Source: Mollicutes bacterium (GTDB lineage Bacteria > Bacillota_I > Bacilli_A > RF39 > UBA660). Taken from it: 16,865 nucleotides of DNA. Both the position numbers and the translations under genes were made by a program. Position 1 is the first letter of the stretch. Each line of letters opens with the position of its first letter. The notes under the pieces were generated by a model that saw only the letters and a list, made by a program, of their open reading frames with translations, did no database searches and had not been told where the DNA came from. Of the stretch, positions 1-7,759 are shown one piece after another. The stretch spans positions 1 through 16,865 of the forward strand of contig PWIL01000072.1 of assembly GCA_003560455.1 (NCBI GenBank), read 5' to 3'.

Positions 1-1429
1 CTCCCCCATAAGGAAATACTGTTTCACAATTAGAATTTCCCGCATGATTACATACTGCTCGCTCTAAATCAGTCCACTCATCATCAGTTGGTATATACCA
101 TCCTGCAGGACATAATCCTTGAACCGGATCTCCTGAAAGACCGTCATTTCCGTCCATTGCTGCTCCCCATTGATATAATACCATTCCGGTTGATAAACCA
201 TCATGATACGAGCCTTGGAATGACCCCTCATTTGGCCCGTGGGTATCGCATGCACTTGGATATGGGTTTGTGGTTTCATCATAAGGATCCCACGCCTCAG
301 CTAAACATGTCGCTGTTGTATACGCTAAGTTCTCGGCAAACCAACATTGATCGCCTATTTTTGTTACTGCATATGTTGTATCATCTCTTTTATCTAAGAT
401 ATGAGTAAATTCTAATGTATTTATTAAACATGGAGTGGCATTTGCTGGATAATCTGGTTCTGTTGGATTATTGATATATGTTATATGCTCATTATCTGGC
501 AAGCTAGCTTCTGGGACGACAACCTCTTCAACTCTTTTGCCATACCGCCCATTATCAACTAAATAATTACGCATTACCTCACCAGCTGATAAACCACGAT
601 CATACACTTTTACTGAATGCAAATCCATTTCTGAATATAAACCACTAAAATTACTATCAAAAACTTGATTTAAGCCTATTCCTAAATCACCTAACGTTGC
701 TGTTACATCACCTGATAAAGCATTGATTGTTTCTTTTAATCTGCCATTTATATAAAGCTTTATTTCATTATATGTATTACTATATACCATTGTTAAATGT
801 ATTCTTTCAGTAAAATCACTTATTTCATAACCATCATTAAACGAACTATTGGCATTATCACGCATTCCAGCAAACAAATCATATTTAGTATCATCACTAC
901 CATATGTTGCCCACGATATCCCATAGCCCTGACCATCATAAGCGCCTAATAAAGTAGATGTATTGGCCTCGGGATTACCATCAGCTGAAACACCATGTAA
1001 TTGAAAATAAATCTCTAAAGTAAAATCACTATCACTCGAAAAACTATTGGCATCTAAATCAGTTAATACATATTCATCATCACCAGCAAAAACTAATCTA
1101 TCTTCTTGCCATACATTACTTAAAAAATCAAAATTCATTAACTCGCCATCATTATTATTATAACTTAAATCAATAAGCGTATTCTCCATCACTAAACCTT
1201 GATTAATTTGATCATAATTTATAATTGCATCATACCAAAGAATTAAATTTTCTTGAACATAATTTTCATGCGATGGCGGCCTATCTAAATCTTCACGAAT
1301 TTGATTTCTATAACTATCTAAAACAGTTTTTCTCGCACCCAAAACTAACAACATTCCCATAATTAATGCTAAAAATAATAACAATAGTGTATAAACAATT
1401 CCCGTGATGGCGAAACCGCGATTATTCAA
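1..1429 (-). CDS. Prepilin-like LamG/FISUMP surface protein (3' end outside window)
   Basis: About 476 residues are visible and the frame runs open through the window edge. The N-terminus (MNNRGFAITG...) looks like a type IV prepilin: a short basic leader ending in Gly-Phe, then a hydrophobic stretch of about 25 residues. The usual Glu at mature position 5 is Gly. Residues about 60-300 look like a concanavalin A/LamG-type domain (LILWYDA, FTLEIYF, IKLYINGRL, KVYDRGLS). The last 100 or so residues match the Fibrobacter succinogenes major paralogous (FISUMP) domain: TKIGDQCWFAENLAY, then LCPAGWYIPTDDEW. A TTG start at 1429 is preferred because AGGGGTG precedes it by 5 bases; an ATG at 1447 would overlap the deacetylase stop. 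The gene follows the deacetylase in the same operon. An exported, possibly pilus- or envelope-anchored binding protein is inferred; its ligand is unknown. Confidence 0.82.
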   Translation of the reverse strand, partial: MNNRGFAITGIVYTLLLLFLALIMGMLLVLGARKTVLDSYRNQIREDLDRPPSHENYVQENLILWYDAIINYDQINQGLVMENTLIDLSYNNNDGELMNFDFLSNVWQEDRLVFAGDDEYVLTDLDANSFSSDSDFTLEIYFQLHGVSADGNPEANTSTLLGAYDGQGYGISWATYGSDDTKYDLFAGMRDNANSSFNDGYEISDFTERIHLTMVYSNTYNEIKLYINGRLKETINALSGDVTATLGDLGIGLNQVFDSNFSGLYSEMDLHSVKVYDRGLSAGEVMRNYLVDNGRYGKRVEEVVVPEASLPDNEHITYINNPTEPDYPANATPCLINTLEFTHILDKRDDTTYAVTKIGDQCWFAENLAYTTATCLAEAWDPYDETTNPYPSACDTHGPNEGSFQGSYHDGLSTGMVLYQWGAAMDGNDGLSGDPVQGLCPAGWYIPTDDEWTDLERAVCNHAGNSNCETVFPYGG

Positions 1430-1439
1430 GATAACACCC

Positions 1440-2624
1440 CTATTCATATAAAATTATCCGTTTATCAGTTACAACTTGATCAGCTAATTCTTTTGGAACT
1501 ACTACTGCATTTTTAAACCCTGATGACACATACCTTGTTGTTTCTAATCTTGAAAAAACATCTTGTAAATCAAACTCTTGACCATCATTATCATAAGCCC
1601 GAACGCGACGAACAAATTCAACATCAAAATTTTTACTATAAGGTGAAAAATCAGCATCCCAACCAACTCTTAAAGTTCCAATATTTTCATAATTATGTTG
1701 TTCATATTTTCCTTTTAAAATAAAAGGAAAATTTTCATGTTCTTTACTATATGGCTGGCCAAAGGGAAGCGAAACTACTTTAACATTTTGATTATCGGTT
1801 ATCTCAACCAATAATTGATCCATTCGCCCAATTTCAGTTTGTACTTGTTCTTTTGTTAACTTACTTAAATCACGATGACCATAACTATGATTACCAACAT
1901 CATAATTATTTTCTATTAACCATTCAATTATATCATAATTATATTCCACTTGTCGAAAAAGTGGTCCATTTAAGAAAAAAGTAGCTGTCACTTGAAAATC
2001 AGGATGTTTTTCCCGAAAAGATTCTAAAATACCAATCGCACTATTTTCATCAACTACTAATTCATCATTTTCTTTTTCAATTACTTTAAAATTATTCGCT
2101 AAACCATCATCAAAAGTTAATATTAAGGGACTTTTGCCAATTTCAACATCAATAACACCCAATAAATAATCTTCTAAACGAATCATTTGATAATCATTTT
2201 CATAAAAAAATTGTAAATCATTGCGAAATGCTTCGGCTGTTCGATGATAGCCATCCTGATCAACATTACCACCCGTATACTCTGTTTCCGAATTTTTCAT
2301 ATTATAAATACCATGATACATTAAAATCGGAATTCGACCCAACTCATTAACTTGATGTTCTCGAAACAAAGAAAAATCTAATAACCCATTCGAAACTTCT
2401 AAAGTTAATGAAGAATTAAATGGTTCGCCAGGAGCAATACTTTGATTTAAAATCTCACCATTGGGCTTTGAACTATCAACAAAATTAACCATGAAATCTT
2501 TATTATCTAATTCAAAAACACTCTTTCCTACCAAATCTGGAACTAAAGTTTGATCATTTTGCATAAAAAAAAGCACCAACAAAACAATTGCTATTATAAT
2601 TCCTGACCAAATTTTTATCTTCAT
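1440..2624 (-). CDS. PASTA-NodB polysaccharide deacetylase, membrane-anchored
   Basis: This 394-residue protein has an N-terminal membrane anchor (about 6-22) and one PASTA-like domain (about 26-80; VPDLVGKS...). The rest is a NodB-type carbohydrate esterase 4 domain. Visible catalytic motifs are TFDDG (D172, D173) and HSYGH (H246, H250), which bind the metal in this family, plus LPFGQPY in the position of the R-x-P-Y motif. Such enzymes remove acetyl groups from peptidoglycan or other surface glycans outside the cell. PASTA domains bind peptidoglycan stems or cross-links, which supports a cell-wall substrate, but the substrate is inferred. The ATG at 2624 is chosen because AGGTGG lies just upstream; the frame extends 11 codons further without such a site. 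The prepilin-like gene starts 10 bases after its stop, so the two are probably translated together. Confidence 0.88.
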   Translation of the reverse strand: MKIKIWSGIIIAIVLLVLFFMQNDQTLVPDLVGKSVFELDNKDFMVNFVDSSKPNGEILNQSIAPGEPFNSSLTLEVSNGLLDFSLFREHQVNELGRIPILMYHGIYNMKNSETEYTGGNVDQDGYHRTAEAFRNDLQFFYENDYQMIRLEDYLLGVIDVEIGKSPLILTFDDGLANNFKVIEKENDELVVDENSAIGILESFREKHPDFQVTATFFLNGPLFRQVEYNYDIIEWLIENNYDVGNHSYGHRDLSKLTKEQVQTEIGRMDQLLVEITDNQNVKVVSLPFGQPYSKEHENFPFILKGKYEQHNYENIGTLRVGWDADFSPYSKNFDVEFVRRVRAYDNDGQEFDLQDVFSRLETTRYVSSGFKNAVVVPKELADQVVTDKRIILYE

Positions 2625-2640
2625 TTTACCACCTATCTTT

Positions 2641-2646
2641 ATTATA
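2641..2646 (-). promoter_or_regulatory. Possible -10 box for the deacetylase operon
   Basis: A perfect TATAAT lies about 17 bases before the ATG at 2624. No good -35 box is visible at normal spacing (only a T-run), so the call is weak. It would give a very short leader. Confidence 0.35.
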
Positions 2647-2682
2647 ACCGAAAACAATCAAGAAAAAAAGCAAAAATTACTA

Positions 2683-2711
2683 TAGACAAAAACAAATAAA
2701 AATTATACAAT
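2683..2711 (+). promoter_or_regulatory. Promoter for the CmpB-like gene
   Basis: TAGACA and TACAAT are separated by exactly 17 bases, each one mismatch from the sigma-A consensus. The predicted start of transcription is near 2718, leaving a short leader with GAAGGG before the GTG start. Confidence 0.6.
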
Positions 2712-2734
2712 ATTTACTAGAAAGAAGGGATATT

Positions 2735-3457
2735 GTGTACTTTTTATTATATTTTCTCGCCTTTTTTATCTATTCAGTTGTTGGCTGGATTATTGAAGTC
2801 ATTTTTGTTCGTATCTTTACCAAAAAATGGACTAATAGGGGGTTTTTAATTGGACCATACTGCCCCATTTATGGCGTAGCAGCCCTTACCATGCATTTTC
2901 TATTACATCCCTACGCCCACGATCTTTTCATTATTTTTATCTTAGCCGCCCTTTTAATAACAACCATTGAATATATAACTAGTTATCTTTTAGAAAAAAT
3001 CTTTAAAACCCGTTGGTGGGATTATTCACAATTACTATTTAATATTGATGGCCGAGTTTGCCTTCCCAATGCCTTGATGTTTGGCACGCTTGGTGTTATC
3101 TTTATCGCTTATATTGATCCATTTAGTATGAATTTATTAAATAATCTATCATCTTTAACAATTGCGATTGCAGCAATTATCGCTCTAATAATCTTTTCAA
3201 TCGATTTAATTATTTCACTTAAAGTGATTAGTAAAGTTACCCAAACTGCCGAAGCCCTAAAAAAAGACAACACTAGTGAAATTAATGAAAAAGTAAAAGA
3301 AACACTCTTAAACCAATCATACTTAACGCGGCGACTTGTTAATGCCTTTCCCTATTTAAAAACACCCATAAAATATACCCATAAACAATTTAAACGAGCA
3401 CACGGAAAAATAAGTAACACCGTCAACAATTTTAAAAATGGCGATAATAATGATTAA
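2735..3457 (+). CDS. Putative ABC-transporter-type membrane protein, CmpB family (PF06541-like)
   Basis: This is a 240-residue integral membrane protein. The N-terminal pattern resembles the CmpB-like 'putative ABC transporter type IV' family: YSVVGWIIEV, then NRGFLIGPYCPIYG, then a WWDYS segment and GRVCLPN. About five membrane segments are seen in residues 1-165, followed by a charged tail of about 70 residues that is probably cytoplasmic. No ATP-binding partner gene is next to it, so the transporter label is a family name and not a demonstrated role. Translation starts at GTG (2735), supported by GAAGGG five bases upstream. The gene is transcribed alone and ends in a terminator shared with the convergent rhodanese gene. 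Confidence 0.8.
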   Translation: MYFLLYFLAFFIYSVVGWIIEVIFVRIFTKKWTNRGFLIGPYCPIYGVAALTMHFLLHPYAHDLFIIFILAALLITTIEYITSYLLEKIFKTRWWDYSQLLFNIDGRVCLPNALMFGTLGVIFIAYIDPFSMNLLNNLSSLTIAIAAIIALIIFSIDLIISLKVISKVTQTAEALKKDNTSEINEKVKETLLNQSYLTRRLVNAFPYLKTPIKYTHKQFKRAHGKISNTVNNFKNGDNND

Positions 3458-3485
3458 AAAAATGCTGTCACTGACAGCATTTTTC
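3456..3485. terminator. Bidirectional terminator between convergent genes
   Basis: A near-perfect palindrome (ATGCTGTCA, one base, TGACAGCAT) is flanked by A-run and T-run, so it can end transcription in both directions. The stop codon and last codons of the rhodanese gene (3468-3480) lie inside the hairpin. Confidence 0.9.
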
Positions 3486-3851
3486 ATATCCTTCATAAAA
3501 AATATATATCTCATCAAAATAATTATTTAAATAATTATATGCCTGAGTCGCTCGATTATTAGTTCGACAATAAATAACAATCGCATCATATTTCCGTAAT
3601 TTATCTAAATGATTCGCTAATTCATCAACCGGTATTGATTTTGCAGATTCTATATACCCTTGCTGATATTCTGCACTAGTTCGCACATCAACAATCGCCA
3701 CATTTTTCATATCTTTTACCCGCATCAGTTCAGCATAATCAACTTGAATCGCCCCTTGCGGCGGCTCTTGTGATGATATCTCTATTTCTTTTATATCCTC
3801 ACTACAACCAATAAAAAAGAATACTAAAAATCCAAAAATTAAAGTCTTCAT
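3468..3851 (-). CDS. Rhodanese-domain lipoprotein
   Basis: This 127-residue protein begins with a lipoprotein signal (MKTLIFGFLVFFFIGC), so it is probably lipid-anchored on the outer face of the membrane. The rest is a single rhodanese fold: VAIVDVRTSAEYQQGYI, then the active-site loop YCRTNNRA with the catalytic Cys. Single-domain rhodaneses carry persulfide on this Cys in sulfur transfer or redox repair; no substrate can be named here. The loop has Asn where CRxGxR loops usually have Gly. The ATG at 3851 is preferred to an in-frame TTG at 3857, because it overlaps the stop of the 42-residue gene upstream (ATGA) and has GAAG seven bases before it. The C-terminal CCQ and the stop are encoded by the terminator hairpin. 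Confidence 0.88.
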   Translation of the reverse strand: MKTLIFGFLVFFFIGCSEDIKEIEISSQEPPQGAIQVDYAELMRVKDMKNVAIVDVRTSAEYQQGYIESAKSIPVDELANHLDKLRKYDAIVIYCRTNNRATQAYNYLNNYFDEIYIFYEGYEKCCQ

Positions 3852-3976
3852 CGCCAATCTTCTAAAAACCCTTGAATTGCTGAATCAATTTGGGGCAAAA
3901 ATAAAATAAATAACATTATTACTAAAACCATTATTGTATAAACCATTACTTCACTATCCATTTTCATTCTTCTCAT
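3848..3976 (-). CDS. Small single-span membrane protein (42 aa), unknown
   Basis: A short frame encodes 42 residues: a basic start (MRRMKMDSE), one hydrophobic segment (about residues 11-28, MVYTIMVLVIMLFILFLP) and an acidic end (FLEDWR). Support is good for its size: AGAGGTG lies five bases before the ATG, a strong promoter lies just upstream, and its TGA overlaps the rhodanese ATG by four bases. I do not recognise the family. The coupling suggests it works with, or sets the translation of, the rhodanese lipoprotein, for example as a membrane partner. That role is inference. Confidence 0.72.
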   Translation of the reverse strand: MRRMKMDSEVMVYTIMVLVIMLFILFLPQIDSAIQGFLEDWR

Positions 3977-3994
3977 AACTACACCTCTTCAATA

Positions 3995-4023
3995 ATTTTA
4001 TCATAAAAAAATTTTTTTCTCAA
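3995..4023 (-). promoter_or_regulatory. Promoter for the small membrane protein-rhodanese operon
   Basis: TTGAGA and TAAAAT are 17 bases apart, with a TG one base before the -10 (extended -10). The spacer holds an A7T7 tract, which may bend the DNA. The -35 box contains the TGA stop codon of the ATPase gene. Confidence 0.75.
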
Positions 4024-6668
4024 TTATTTTCTTCCCCACGTCGTTTGGGCTCCATAAATTTATAAAGTTCCATTACTATCAATATTGGAATTGCCAATAA
4101 TAAAATATAAATAATATAATCAAAAGATAACGGTTCAACTGATAAAATGGCACTCATTGATGTTTGGGTTACTAAAAAATGCAAACCGAGAGTAACAAAA
4201 ATTGCGATGAAAACAACTGGATTACCACTAAATTTCATTTTAAAGAGCGACCTTGTTTCACTACGACAATTAAAGACATGAACATTTTGCATGAATACTA
4301 ATAACAATAATATATAACCTCTTGCCACATCTGGACCAATACCAGCATTTAATAAACTATGCCAAAAAGCAAATGCAATTATTGCCATTACTAATGCCGC
4401 CATAAAAGTTTGTTCAAGTAATTTAACATTGAAAATTTTCTCTTTCGGATGACGCGGTTTATCTTTCATAATGCCGGGTTCCTTTTTTTCAAAAGCTAAA
4501 GCAACATCTTGAATTCCGTTGGTAACTAAATTTAACCATAATATTTGAGCTGCTATTAAAGGAATTGGCAAATTAGCAATTATCGCCATCATAAATAATA
4601 AAACCTCCGCAATTCCGGTAGAAAGCAACATTAAAATAACTTTCCGCACATTACTATATGCTACTCGCCCTTCTTCAATCCCATCCACAATTGATAAAAA
4701 ATTATCATCGGTAATAATCATCGTCCCTGTTTCTTTAGCCACATCGGTTCCTGAACCAACTGCAACACCAATATTAGCCGCTTTTAAAGCCGGGGCATCA
4801 TTAACGCCATCACCCGTTACTGCTACAAACTCACCTCTCCGTTTATGAGCGTTAACAATTTCTAATTTTTCTAATGGGGAAACTCTTGTAAAAACTGTTT
4901 TTGAAGCTACAAATTCAGCAAACTCTTCAGGTGATTTATTTAAATATTTTTCAACTTCATAACTATCGGTCACTTGCGAATAATTATCACTTAAATGCAA
5001 TTGTTTGGCAATCGTATAAGCCGTTAAAGGATGATCGCCAGTAATCATAATTACTTTAATTCCTGCATCCTCACATTTTTTAATGGCATTTTTCACTTCT
5101 TTTCTAATCGGATCAATAAAAGCAACCAATCCCACAAACTCTAATTTACTAATATCTTTTTCTTGATATTCATCTTTTAACTGACCATCATAATCACCTA
5201 CTGCCAAAGCAATAACTCGATAGCCCTGTTTTGCTAGCTTCTCATTTTGTTCCATTATTTTTTCTTTATCTAATTTAACATTTTTATCATCAATTCGCAT
5301 TTTTGAACATAATGATAAGACTTTTTCAACCGACCCTTTAACAGTCCATTTTAATTGTTTTTTGTCTTTAAACACGACTGCGGAAAATTTATTTTCTGAT
5401 TCATAAGGAATTCCACCTTTTTTTTGATAATAATCTTTTTTAATCCCTGCCTTATAGCCCAAAGCTAAAAAAGCTACATCAATTGAATCACCATGATGCT
5501 CCCACTTATTTTTATGTTTTTCTAATGATGCCTCATTATTGACCGCTCCTAATAAGGCAATTTCATTAACGGCCGCATTTTTTTCCACTTTACCAACGCC
5601 ATTATAACCAACACCGGTAATTTCATATTCTTGATCATTTGGTGTCAAAATTATTTTTGCTGTTTGCTCATTTAAAGTTAAGGTCCCTGTTTTATCAGTT
5701 GCAATTACTGTACAACTTCCTAAACTTTCAACCGAATTTAATTTTTTAACTAAAACATTTTTCCGAGCCATTCGCCCAGAAGCAATTGTCAAAGCAAAAG
5801 TTAACGCCACTGGTAATCCTTCAGGAATTGCTGAAACCGATAACGCAACTACTGCAAAAAATATTTCTTGAGGAGCTTCACCACGATAATATAATAACAT
5901 TGCTAAAACCAAAGCAATTACCGCCGTATATAAAGCAATTTGTTTAGTGAATTTTTCCATTCGAATTACTAATGGTGATTTTGTCGATTCGCCAACTAAA
6001 ACAGTGTGGGCGATTTTACCAATCTCTGTTTCACCACCAGTTGCTACTACAACTCCAACACCACGTCCTCTTAAGACAGTGCTTCCCGCATAAGCCATGT
6101 TTTTACGATCAGCAATCGGAACGTCTTTTGTAATAGGATCAATAATTTTACTTGGCGCTGAAGATTCACCAGTTAAAATAGCCTCATCAATACTTAAATT
6201 ATGACCCTCTATCAAACGCAAATCAGCTGATATTTTATCACCTGAAGCAATTAAAACAATATCGCCAATTACCAAATCATCAGCACATATATTTACTTCT
6301 TTGCCATCGCGTAAAACATTTACATTAACCTTAATTAAATCTTGCAAACTTTGCGCCTTACGACCTGCTTGCCATTCTTGATAAGTTCCTAAAAAAGCAT
6401 TAAATAAAATTACCCCTAAAATAAAAAAAGCATCAATTAATTCACCAATTATAAAAGACATTACTACTGCAATAATTAAAATAAAAATAATTGGATTAAC
6501 AAATTGCTTTAAAAAAATTACAAAAACAGTATCTTCTTTAGCTTTTGGAAGAACATTCGGACCATTTTGTAATAACCGGGATTGGGCTTCTTTTTTAGTT
6601 AAACCAAAATCTTTACTATTAACTTTATTTAAAACTTCATCAATCGTTTGTTTATAGTATTTTTCCAT
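4020..6668 (-). CDS. P-type cation-transporting ATPase (P2/SERCA-like)
   Basis: This 882-residue enzyme has full family length. In order, counted from the second Met: N-terminal cation ATPase domain, M1-M2, actuator domain with TGES (166-169), M3-M4 with PEGLP, phosphorylation motif DKTGT (Asp325), nucleotide domain with KGSVEK, hinge motif TGDGVNDAP (about 618-626), and M5-M10. It uses ATP to move cations across the cytoplasmic membrane. By comparison with SERCA, the M4 Glu and M5 Glu are kept. M6 reads NLVTNG instead of NLVTDG, so the key Asp is Asn, and the M8 Glu position appears to be Gln. Ca2+ is therefore the default guess, not a firm one. The second ATG (6668) is chosen because it is six bases from AGGAGG; the ATG at 6671 is only three bases away. 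The gene appears to be transcribed on its own. Confidence 0.93.
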   Translation of the reverse strand: MEKYYKQTIDEVLNKVNSKDFGLTKKEAQSRLLQNGPNVLPKAKEDTVFVIFLKQFVNPIIFILIIAVVMSFIIGELIDAFFILGVILFNAFLGTYQEWQAGRKAQSLQDLIKVNVNVLRDGKEVNICADDLVIGDIVLIASGDKISADLRLIEGHNLSIDEAILTGESSAPSKIIDPITKDVPIADRKNMAYAGSTVLRGRGVGVVVATGGETEIGKIAHTVLVGESTKSPLVIRMEKFTKQIALYTAVIALVLAMLLYYRGEAPQEIFFAVVALSVSAIPEGLPVALTFALTIASGRMARKNVLVKKLNSVESLGSCTVIATDKTGTLTLNEQTAKIILTPNDQEYEITGVGYNGVGKVEKNAAVNEIALLGAVNNEASLEKHKNKWEHHGDSIDVAFLALGYKAGIKKDYYQKKGGIPYESENKFSAVVFKDKKQLKWTVKGSVEKVLSLCSKMRIDDKNVKLDKEKIMEQNEKLAKQGYRVIALAVGDYDGQLKDEYQEKDISKLEFVGLVAFIDPIRKEVKNAIKKCEDAGIKVIMITGDHPLTAYTIAKQLHLSDNYSQVTDSYEVEKYLNKSPEEFAEFVASKTVFTRVSPLEKLEIVNAHKRRGEFVAVTGDGVNDAPALKAANIGVAVGSGTDVAKETGTMIITDDNFLSIVDGIEEGRVAYSNVRKVILMLLSTGIAEVLLFMMAIIANLPIPLIAAQILWLNLVTNGIQDVALAFEKKEPGIMKDKPRHPKEKIFNVKLLEQTFMAALVMAIIAFAFWHSLLNAGIGPDVARGYILLLLVFMQNVHVFNCRSETRSLFKMKFSGNPVVFIAIFVTLGLHFLVTQTSMSAILSVEPLSFDYIIYILLLAIPILIVMELYKFMEPKRRGEENN

Positions 6669-6689
6669 CATTAGCCTCCTATTTTTTTT

Positions 6690-6718
6690 ATTATAACACT
6701 TTTTAACTTACTTTTAAA
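6690..6718 (-). promoter_or_regulatory. Promoter for the P-type ATPase gene
   Basis: A TATAAT with an upstream TG (extended -10) lies 17 bases from TTTAAA. The -10 sits just before the AGGAGG ribosome site, so the leader is about 15 bases. Confidence 0.65.
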
Positions 6719-6800
6719 CCTCAAAAAAAAAATTTAATACAAAAATTTTCTTTTTCTATCATCATTAAATTTATCAATAAATTCCCATTCAATTTCAACA

Positions 6801-6827
6801 AAAAAATAGGCTTAAAACCTATTTTTT
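6801..6827 (-). terminator. Terminator after the 138-residue membrane protein gene
   Basis: AAAAAATAGG pairs with CCTATTTTTT around a seven-base loop, giving a stem followed by a U-run on the minus-strand transcript. It overlaps the last codon and stop of the membrane protein gene. The stem is AT-rich, so it is weaker than the others. Confidence 0.7.
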
Positions 6828-7242
6828 AGTCAATTAACTTTTTAGTTAAACCGGCTACTATTGGAATTTTTGCTTCACTGCATTTAATTACTTTAATCAA
6901 GCCCATGACTAATAGAATAACAAATGCATACCAGGTAATATCAGCAAAAGTATCATTGAAATCTCTTACGCTGTGCCAAAAATCACGATTAAATTCAAAA
7001 ATTTCATGAAGATCGCCTAATAAACGATAGATAATCGCCCAAGCAGCAAGTACAGCTGTGTAAAGCACTCTTAGCACTAATACTTGTCCTAATTGAAAAT
7101 TTAGTGTTTCATTTTTTTCAACTAGAATTGCAAAACCAAATAATAAAAGTAATGCTGTATAAGAACCTTGATATGCAAACAAATAGCCCAATAGTACTAA
7201 GCCTACAATTTTTAAACCTGTCTTTCCTTTTAAATTTTCCAT
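6826..7242 (-). CDS. Small multi-span membrane protein, unknown function
   Basis: This 138-residue protein has about four hydrophobic segments (near residues 9-24, 26-41, 53-74 and 103-119) and a short basic C-terminus. Between the third and fourth segments is an acidic and aromatic stretch (about 76-100). The general pattern of segments, with LNFQL between the second and third, faintly recalls DUF4870/Tic20-like small membrane proteins, but I would not assign it. The ATG at 7242 has AGGAGG upstream. A strong promoter precedes it and a terminator hairpin overlaps its stop, so it is an independent unit, although transcripts from the helix-turn-helix gene may also run into it. Confidence 0.75.
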   Translation of the reverse strand: MENLKGKTGLKIVGLVLLGYLFAYQGSYTALLLLFGFAILVEKNETLNFQLGQVLVLRVLYTAVLAAWAIIYRLLGDLHEIFEFNRDFWHSVRDFNDTFADITWYAFVILLVMGLIKVIKCSEAKIPIVAGLTKKLID

Positions 7243-7259
7243 AAATCCCTCCTAAAAGT

Positions 7260-7288
7260 ATTATATAATAAGACAAAATTAAAGTCAA
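7260..7288 (-). promoter_or_regulatory. Promoter for the small multi-span membrane protein
   Basis: TTGACT and TATAAT are separated by exactly 17 bases, a near-consensus sigma-A promoter. The -35 box contains the TGA stop codon of the helix-turn-helix gene. Confidence 0.8.
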
Positions 7289-7623
7289 AGCTTTTTTGCA
7301 ATTAAACCATGTTTTTTTAAAACATTATAAATACAAGAATAACTTCGCTTATTATAAAATTGCACAAATCGTCTTATACTAGCATTTGATCTTTTATATA
7401 AATTAACTATTTTTTCTTCTTCCTCAGGTGAAATCGCACTAATCGGCTTTTTGCCTACATTCCCATGCTTTAAAGGCAGCCCTTGCTTAATAAACTTTTT
7501 TTTCATCCGTAAAACATACTTTGGATGATAACCTGTTGCATTGGCTATTTCAACATAAGTCATATTCAAATCATTCGCTAATTTTTTTTCTAAAAAATAT
7601 AATAATTGTTTTCTTTTTTTCAT
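7285..7623 (-). CDS. Stand-alone helix-turn-helix protein, transposase-HTH-like
   Basis: This is a 112-residue basic protein. Residues about 20-45 (MTYVEIANATGYHPKYVLRMKK) form a helix-turn-helix, followed by a KHGNVGKKP linker and a second helical DNA-binding-like region (PEEEEKIVNLYKRS, then SCIYNVLKKHGLI). This order resembles the N-terminal DNA-binding part of ISNCY/IS1202-type transposases, but no DDE catalytic domain follows: the gene ends in its own stop and the next gene has its own promoter. It is probably a small DNA-binding regulator derived from, or sharing ancestry with, such transposases. AAGGAG precedes the ATG. It lies divergent to murT/gatD-like genes, so it could regulate them; that is inference from position only. 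Confidence 0.75.
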   Translation of the reverse strand: MKKRKQLLYFLEKKLANDLNMTYVEIANATGYHPKYVLRMKKKFIKQGLPLKHGNVGKKPISAISPEEEEKIVNLYKRSNASIRRFVQFYNKRSYSCIYNVLKKHGLIAKKL

Positions 7624-7644
7624 TATTGCTCCTTTTATAACACT

Positions 7645-7673
7645 ATTATATAGTAACTTTTTGCAAAAATAAA
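7645..7673 (-). promoter_or_regulatory. Promoter for the helix-turn-helix gene
   Basis: A perfect TATAAT (7645-7650) has TTTATT 17 bases upstream. The leader before AAGGAG is very short. Confidence 0.55.
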
Positions 7674-7705
7674 CCCCTCTTAATAAGAAAAACTATTTTG
7701 TCTTC

Positions 7706-7737
7706 TTTATTAATTTAATAATATATGCTATTATAAT
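7706..7737 (+). promoter_or_regulatory. Possible promoter for the murT-gatD-like operon
   Basis: TTTATT (7706-7711) is followed after 17 bases by an extended -10 (TG, C, TATTAT at 7729-7734). An overlapping TATAAT at 7732-7737 is an alternative -10. It is divergent from the helix-turn-helix promoter about 35 bases away. Confidence 0.5.
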
Positions 7738-7759
7738 AACTAATTTGAGGTGAAAAAAA

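Noticed and set aside
64..408. Two overlapping open frames, one on each strand, inside the FISUMP-coding region
   Set aside because: They lie in other frames of the LamG/FISUMP gene, which has recognisable domains through this stretch. They have no ribosome site or family resemblance.
6729..6815. Short minus-strand frame that reads like a protein tail (IEWEFIDKFNDDRKRKFLY)
   Set aside because: It has no start codon or ribosome site and overlaps the terminator of the gene upstream. At about 25 codons it could be chance or a remnant.
7285..7623. A complete insertion sequence around the helix-turn-helix gene
   Set aside because: There is no catalytic domain, and I saw no flanking inverted repeats or target duplications. 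Both neighbours have their own promoters.
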